A DNA stretch of 64,000 nt, taken from the NCBI GenBank assembly GCA_016713275.1, contig JADJPL010000022.1, positions 8,636-72,635 on the forward strand, in the 5' to 3' direction. The stretch comes from Haliscomenobacter sp. (GTDB lineage Bacteria; Bacteroidota; Bacteroidia; Chitinophagales; Saprospiraceae). The translations under genes were made by a program, and so were the position numbers. Below the pieces are notes generated by a model. It worked only from the letters and a program-made list of their open reading frames with translations. It did not search any database and was not told where the DNA came from. Of this stretch, positions 60,808 through 64,000 are shown in pieces (within the stretch, counting starts at the first letter, position 1; each line of letters starts with the position of its first letter).

Positions 60808-61260
60808 GTGGAAAAATTCCGTTCGGGCGATTTCCTGGGCGCTATCGAAGCCTTCAGCCAGGTGCTGGAGGAGGAAATCGATTCCCCTGCCGTCAATTTC
60901 AACCTGGCTTGTTGTTACTCCATGCTGCACGACGCCCCAAGCGGCTTCGAATACCTCGAAAAAGCCGTCGTGCGTGGGTTTTCCGATTACAACCGGATTC
61001 ATCAGCATGCCGCGCTGCATTTCCTGAGGTCGCAACCCGGGTTTGCCGCCTTTGTCGCTAACGGATACAAGCGGACCAAACCGGCAGCTCCTGCGGAAAC
61101 GCCTCCAAAAGACACGCTGCTGGACAGTACCCCCTCCAAAGAAGCGCAACAGCCCAACCAAGTGATCGACGAAATCTTTCACCTGGGCGAACTCATGGAA
61201 AAAGGGCTTTTATCGGAGGAAGAATTTCAACGCGAGAAGAAGAAACTGCTCAGCGAATAA
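60808..61260 (+). CDS. TPR and SHOCT-domain protein, C-terminal part of TM2-TPR-SHOCT protein
   Basis: 150 residues. TPR-like FRSGDFLGAIEAFSQVLEEE, VNFNLACCYSMLHDAPSGFEYLEKAV, a Pro/Ala linker, and a C-terminal SHOCT motif (LGELMEKGLLSEEEFQREKKKLL). The GTG start is probably not real, because the segment reads on from the TM2 frame after a single-base correction. The joined protein is about 276 residues. Confidence 0.8.
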   Translation: MEKFRSGDFLGAIEAFSQVLEEEIDSPAVNFNLACCYSMLHDAPSGFEYLEKAVVRGFSDYNRIHQHAALHFLRSQPGFAAFVANGYKRTKPAAPAETPPKDTLLDSTPSKEAQQPNQVIDEIFHLGELMEKGLLSEEEFQREKKKLLSE

Positions 61261-61632
61261 CCGGATGTTGAGCAAATACGGCTTGCAAGCGAGCAGAATA
61301 AGCAACAGGATCAGGCGTTTGCATGATCTGGGCAAAGCTAAGCTTTTGGTTAAAAAAGAAGAATAAGGCCGGGGCTGGTGTAATTGTTCCTTCAGTGCCT
61401 GGACAAATTCGCTGACCGTCCCTTCCCCCATTTCGATAAACCAGTTTCCATTCTGCGTCCGCTCGATTGGCTGTATACCCCAGTAAAACGAGTCGCCCAG
61501 AATACCCAATAAGACGGCAATGGCTTTTTGATTCGATGGAATATTGAAGCAAGAAAATTTATTCCCTCCCTGAAACATATCCGCTACGCCCCGCTTCTCT
61601 TCGAGCATCAAGAACCCGGCCATTTCATCCAT
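61250..61632 (-). CDS. Unknown protein, C-terminal part (two further frames)
   Basis: Continues the gene at 61608-62267. From 61632 the frame reads MDEMAGFLMLEEKRGVADMF and FSCFNIPSNQKAIAVLLGIL; near 61380 it must shift once more into NQKLSFAQIMQTPDP and end HPVIR at 61250. The two breaks are each explained by one lost base. The 3' end overlaps the convergent SHOCT gene by about 10 bases. Confidence 0.5.
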
Positions 61633-62267
61633 GCGTTCATGGGGGTAATGGCGCGAAAGCTCATCATGGCCGAATGCCGGAGTTTACCCAGGTTGCCAAG
61701 ACCCGCAAACCAGCCAAAACCGGGAAGGTTGCCCGAGAGGAATTTCCGCCCGCCTCCCTTGCCCGGGTGTAAATGCCCGGCGGAGGGGTCAACCTGCCAA
61801 TCCGAAGGCGTAGCGTTGAACACCGCGCGCGTAGCGCCCTGACTGCCATGGTATAATTGAAAAGCCAGGGGGTTATGAACGCCTTCTGGCAAAGGCAGCT
61901 CAACGGACAATGGTTTTTCCAAAAAAACCGGCCCTTCGGCATCTTCCGCCTGAACGTGGAAAATAGCTGCTGCTTCGTGCAGAACATTTCCTGCCAGGGA
62001 GTTTTTCCCCAGCAAAACCATATCCGGCAAAGCATACGCTTCTACGAGGCGCAAGTGGACAGGAGTCCGGCACCAACCCCCTCTCCAATTGCGAAACGAC
62101 TTGGGTGCAATGGACAACGAAAGCCCTCCTCCCGTTACCAGGTTCTGCTCATAGTCGGCGTCCAGTTCAAATTGCTGAACCGGAGGCCCTTCAGGGAAAA
62201 GCATTTCAAACAGCCTGCTCCCGGAAGTTTCCTGAGCAATGGCTGTCCAAAAACCGGAAACCTTCAT
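61608..62267 (-). CDS. Unknown beta-sandwich-like protein, N-terminal part (frameshifted)
   Basis: 219 codons starting MKVSGFWTAIAQETSGSRLF. I do not recognise a family. The stretch SIAPKSFRN ... TPVHLRLVEAYALPDMVLLGKNSLAG and PLSVELPLPEGVHN recalls a beta-sandwich segment seen in some Bacteroidota envelope proteins (P-A-N-A-F ... REF ... MLLAG), but there is no signal peptide. The frame is lost near 61634. Confidence 0.55.
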   Translation of the reverse strand: MKVSGFWTAIAQETSGSRLFEMLFPEGPPVQQFELDADYEQNLVTGGGLSLSIAPKSFRNWRGGWCRTPVHLRLVEAYALPDMVLLGKNSLAGNVLHEAAAIFHVQAEDAEGPVFLEKPLSVELPLPEGVHNPLAFQLYHGSQGATRAVFNATPSDWQVDPSAGHLHPGKGGGRKFLSGNLPGFGWFAGLGNLGKLRHSAMMSFRAITPMNAWMKWPGS

Positions 62268-62282
62268 ATGTTGTTAGTTTTC

Positions 62283-62477
62283 TCATTTATGCTTATCTAT
62301 CCTTCCTCGCTTCCTCCTGCAAGCATCCTGATCCGGGCCAGAGGTTGTCCTCGCAAACGGCCATTGTACCAGCACGATAGGAGCAATCACCCGAAAAGCC
62401 AATACGCTGAACGAGATAAGGAGATTCACGGGAAGAAAAAGGAGAAAGGTATGCCGATGCCTCAGAAGTAGCCCCAA
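62283..62477 (-). CDS. Possible small membrane protein (weak)
   Basis: 64 codons. Hydrophobic start (TFLLFLPVNLLISFSVLAFRVIAPIVLVQWPF) and a basic end. It lies directly upstream of the unknown gene at 61608-62267 on the same strand. The hydrophobic part looks protein-like, but length and composition do not exclude chance. The rest of the 430-base gap before rarA shows only an A+T-rich leader. Confidence 0.3.
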   Translation of the reverse strand: MGLLLRHRHTFLLFLPVNLLISFSVLAFRVIAPIVLVQWPFARTTSGPDQDACRRKRGRIDKHK

Positions 62478-62699
62478 GTTAGAGGTTTTCGGCTTTAAAA
62501 AAAGCCCATGCCTCCGTATTTTGGGTCTAAGCTGCTGGAAAAGGTTAAAAACGCCTTTCCCGCCGGTATAAAATTAAAAATTCCGGAATGCTTTTCCAAA
62601 AATCCCTTATTTTTTGGTTGTTAAAATGAAAGATTTCCTTTTTCCTCATCCAGGATATCCGCTGGTCCCGAGTGAACCCAATGCTAAAACCAATATCCT

Positions 62700-63968
62700 A
62701 TGCGCCCCTTGGCTGAACGTATGCGGCCGCAAAGCCTGGAGAAATTCTGCGGCCAGGAACACCTGGTTGGGCCGGGCTCGGTTCTTTTGGGCGCGGTCCG
62801 GTCGGGGCATTTTCCGTCGGTCATTCTCTGGGGTCCGCCGGGAGTGGGGAAAACCACCCTGGCCCATATCCTTGCTGGCGAGTTAAAGCGTCCGTTCTAC
62901 ACCCTGAGCGCCATAAATTCCGGGGTAAAGGAAGTAAGGGAAACCATCCAAAAGGCCGAGCAGCAACGTTTTTTCAACCGGCCTAATCCGATCCTGTTTA
63001 TCGATGAAATCCACCGGTTCAGCAAAAGCCAGCAGGATTCGCTGCTCGGGGCCGTGGAGAAAGGGGTGATCACGCTGATAGGCGCTACCACCGAAAACCC
63101 TTCCTTTGAGGTGATCCCGGCGTTGCTTTCGCGCTGTCAGGTTTACGTGCTGCAGCCCCTTGCCCCGGAACACCTGATCCGGTTAGTCGATCAGGCGCTT
63201 GCCGAAGACGAAGAACTCAAAACCCAAACCATTGCGCTGGAAAGCTACGACGCGTTGCTGTACTACTCCGGAGGAGATGCGCGCAAACTGTACAACCTGC
63301 TGGAACTGGTCGTCAGCGGGTTAGAACCGCCTTGGGTCATTACCAATCAACTGGTAAAAGACAAGGCCCAGCAAAGCATGGCATTCTACGACAAAGGCGG
63401 GGAACAGCACTACGACCTGGCCTCTGCCTTCATCAAGTCGATCCGCGGAAGCGACCCCAATGGCGCGTTGTACTGGATGGCCCGAATGATCGAAGGCGGC
63501 GAGGATGTCAAATTCATTGCGCGGCGGATGATCATAGCGGCGTCGGAAGATATCGGACTGGCCAATCCCAACGCCCTCCTCCTTGCCCATACCGCGTTTC
63601 AGGCAGTGAAAGTGATTGGCTGGCCGGAGGCCCGCATCATTCTGGCTCAGGCCGTAGTCTACCTGGCCGCTTCTCCGAAAAGCAATTCCGCCTACATGGC
63701 CATTGAAGCCGCCTTGGAAGCGGCCCGAAAAACGGGGAATGCCCCGGTTCCGCTGCACTTGCGCAACGCGCCAACCGCCTTGATGAAAGCCTTGAATTAT
63801 GGAGGAAATTACCAGTATGGGCACGATTTCCCAGGCAACTTCACCGAACAGGAATATATGCCCGACGCGGTTTCCGGAAACGCTTTTTACCAGCCTCAAT
63901 CCAATGCCGCAGAGGAAAAGATGCGGCAGCAGCTACGGCAGTGGTGGAAGGAAAAATATCGATACTGA
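62700..63968 (+). CDS. rarA: Replication-associated recombination protein A (RarA/MgsA) AAA+ ATPase
   Basis: 422 residues from the ATG at 62700 (PLAERMRPQSLEKFCGQEHLVG is the family start). Walker A WGPPGVGKTTLA near residue 45, sensor ATTENPSFEVIPALLSRC, Walker B ILFIDEIHRF, then the helical clamp-loader-like end DFPGNFTEQEYMPDAVSGNAFYQP. RarA acts at stalled replication forks. The last 32 bases of the window contain no further gene. Confidence 0.93.
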   Translation: MRPLAERMRPQSLEKFCGQEHLVGPGSVLLGAVRSGHFPSVILWGPPGVGKTTLAHILAGELKRPFYTLSAINSGVKEVRETIQKAEQQRFFNRPNPILFIDEIHRFSKSQQDSLLGAVEKGVITLIGATTENPSFEVIPALLSRCQVYVLQPLAPEHLIRLVDQALAEDEELKTQTIALESYDALLYYSGGDARKLYNLLELVVSGLEPPWVITNQLVKDKAQQSMAFYDKGGEQHYDLASAFIKSIRGSDPNGALYWMARMIEGGEDVKFIARRMIIAASEDIGLANPNALLLAHTAFQAVKVIGWPEARIILAQAVVYLAASPKSNSAYMAIEAALEAARKTGNAPVPLHLRNAPTALMKALNYGGNYQYGHDFPGNFTEQEYMPDAVSGNAFYQPQSNAAEEKMRQQLRQWWKEKYRY

Positions 63969-64000
63969 CGATCATTCTTCCTTTACCGCCAACGACCTCA

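Overview
The window looks like a chromosomal segment of a member of the Bacteroidota, probably Saprospiria-like. The evidence is: promoters of the TTG-N19..21-TAnnTTTG type, little sign of Shine-Dalgarno sites, a PorV/PorQ-type outer-membrane protein, SprB-type repeats with an OmpA domain, a Bacteroidota-type LptE lipoprotein, paired sortilin-type propeller and large metalloprotease genes, and moderate GC content. It is a housekeeping and cell-envelope region. There is no phage, no CRISPR array and no complete insertion sequence.

Layout. 1-5.3 kb: end of a sigma-54-type response regulator, LptE, acetoacetyl-CoA ligase and a large polytopic membrane protein. 5.3-8.4 kb: a conserved hypothetical gene, a bidirectional terminator, tRNA-His with its own promoter, a small outer-membrane protein and a coiled-coil gene pair. 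8.5-12.4 kb: arginine deiminase, thioesterase, YihY/BrkB and PorV/PorQ-like genes. 12.4-12.75 kb: a candidate structured small RNA with promoter, closing stem and intrinsic terminator. 13-18.6 kb: an alpha-2-macroglobulin lipoprotein. 18.8-22.4 kb, minus strand: MBL hydrolase, ribH, a TPR membrane protein and pdhA. 22.5-25.5 kb: recF, a beta-lactamase-like gene and a DciA-like gene. 25.5-30.8 kb: subtilase, methyltransferase and a double-AAA ATPase. 31-33.3 kb: ferredoxin, IscX, KdsC and a UbiA-type prenyltransferase. 33.5-44.5 kb: large secreted or envelope proteins (sortilin-like propeller, OsmC, SprB-repeat/OmpA protein, zinc metalloprotease). 44.7-52.7 kb: LDH2-type dehydrogenase, diacylglycerol kinase, LolD-like ATPase, and a giant TPR protein followed by a beta-barrel. 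53-64 kb: small HTH protein, TrmN6, PIF1-like helicase, beta-lactamase-like protein, WbqC, dynamin-like GTPase, a TM2-TPR-SHOCT protein, an unknown protein and RarA.

Three things stand out. (1) At least eleven genes are broken by about sixteen single-base shifts, nearly all equivalent to loss of one base in a short homopolymer. This points to uncorrected long-read consensus error, so the split genes are probably intact in the cell. (2) Intergenic DNA carries several unusual repeat classes: phased seven-base tandem repeats at about eight sites, a hairpin element family with compensatory base changes between copies, and a second palindromic element in two inverted copies. (3) The candidate RNA at 12.47-12.73 kb has a complete small-RNA architecture but I cannot assign it to a known family with certainty.
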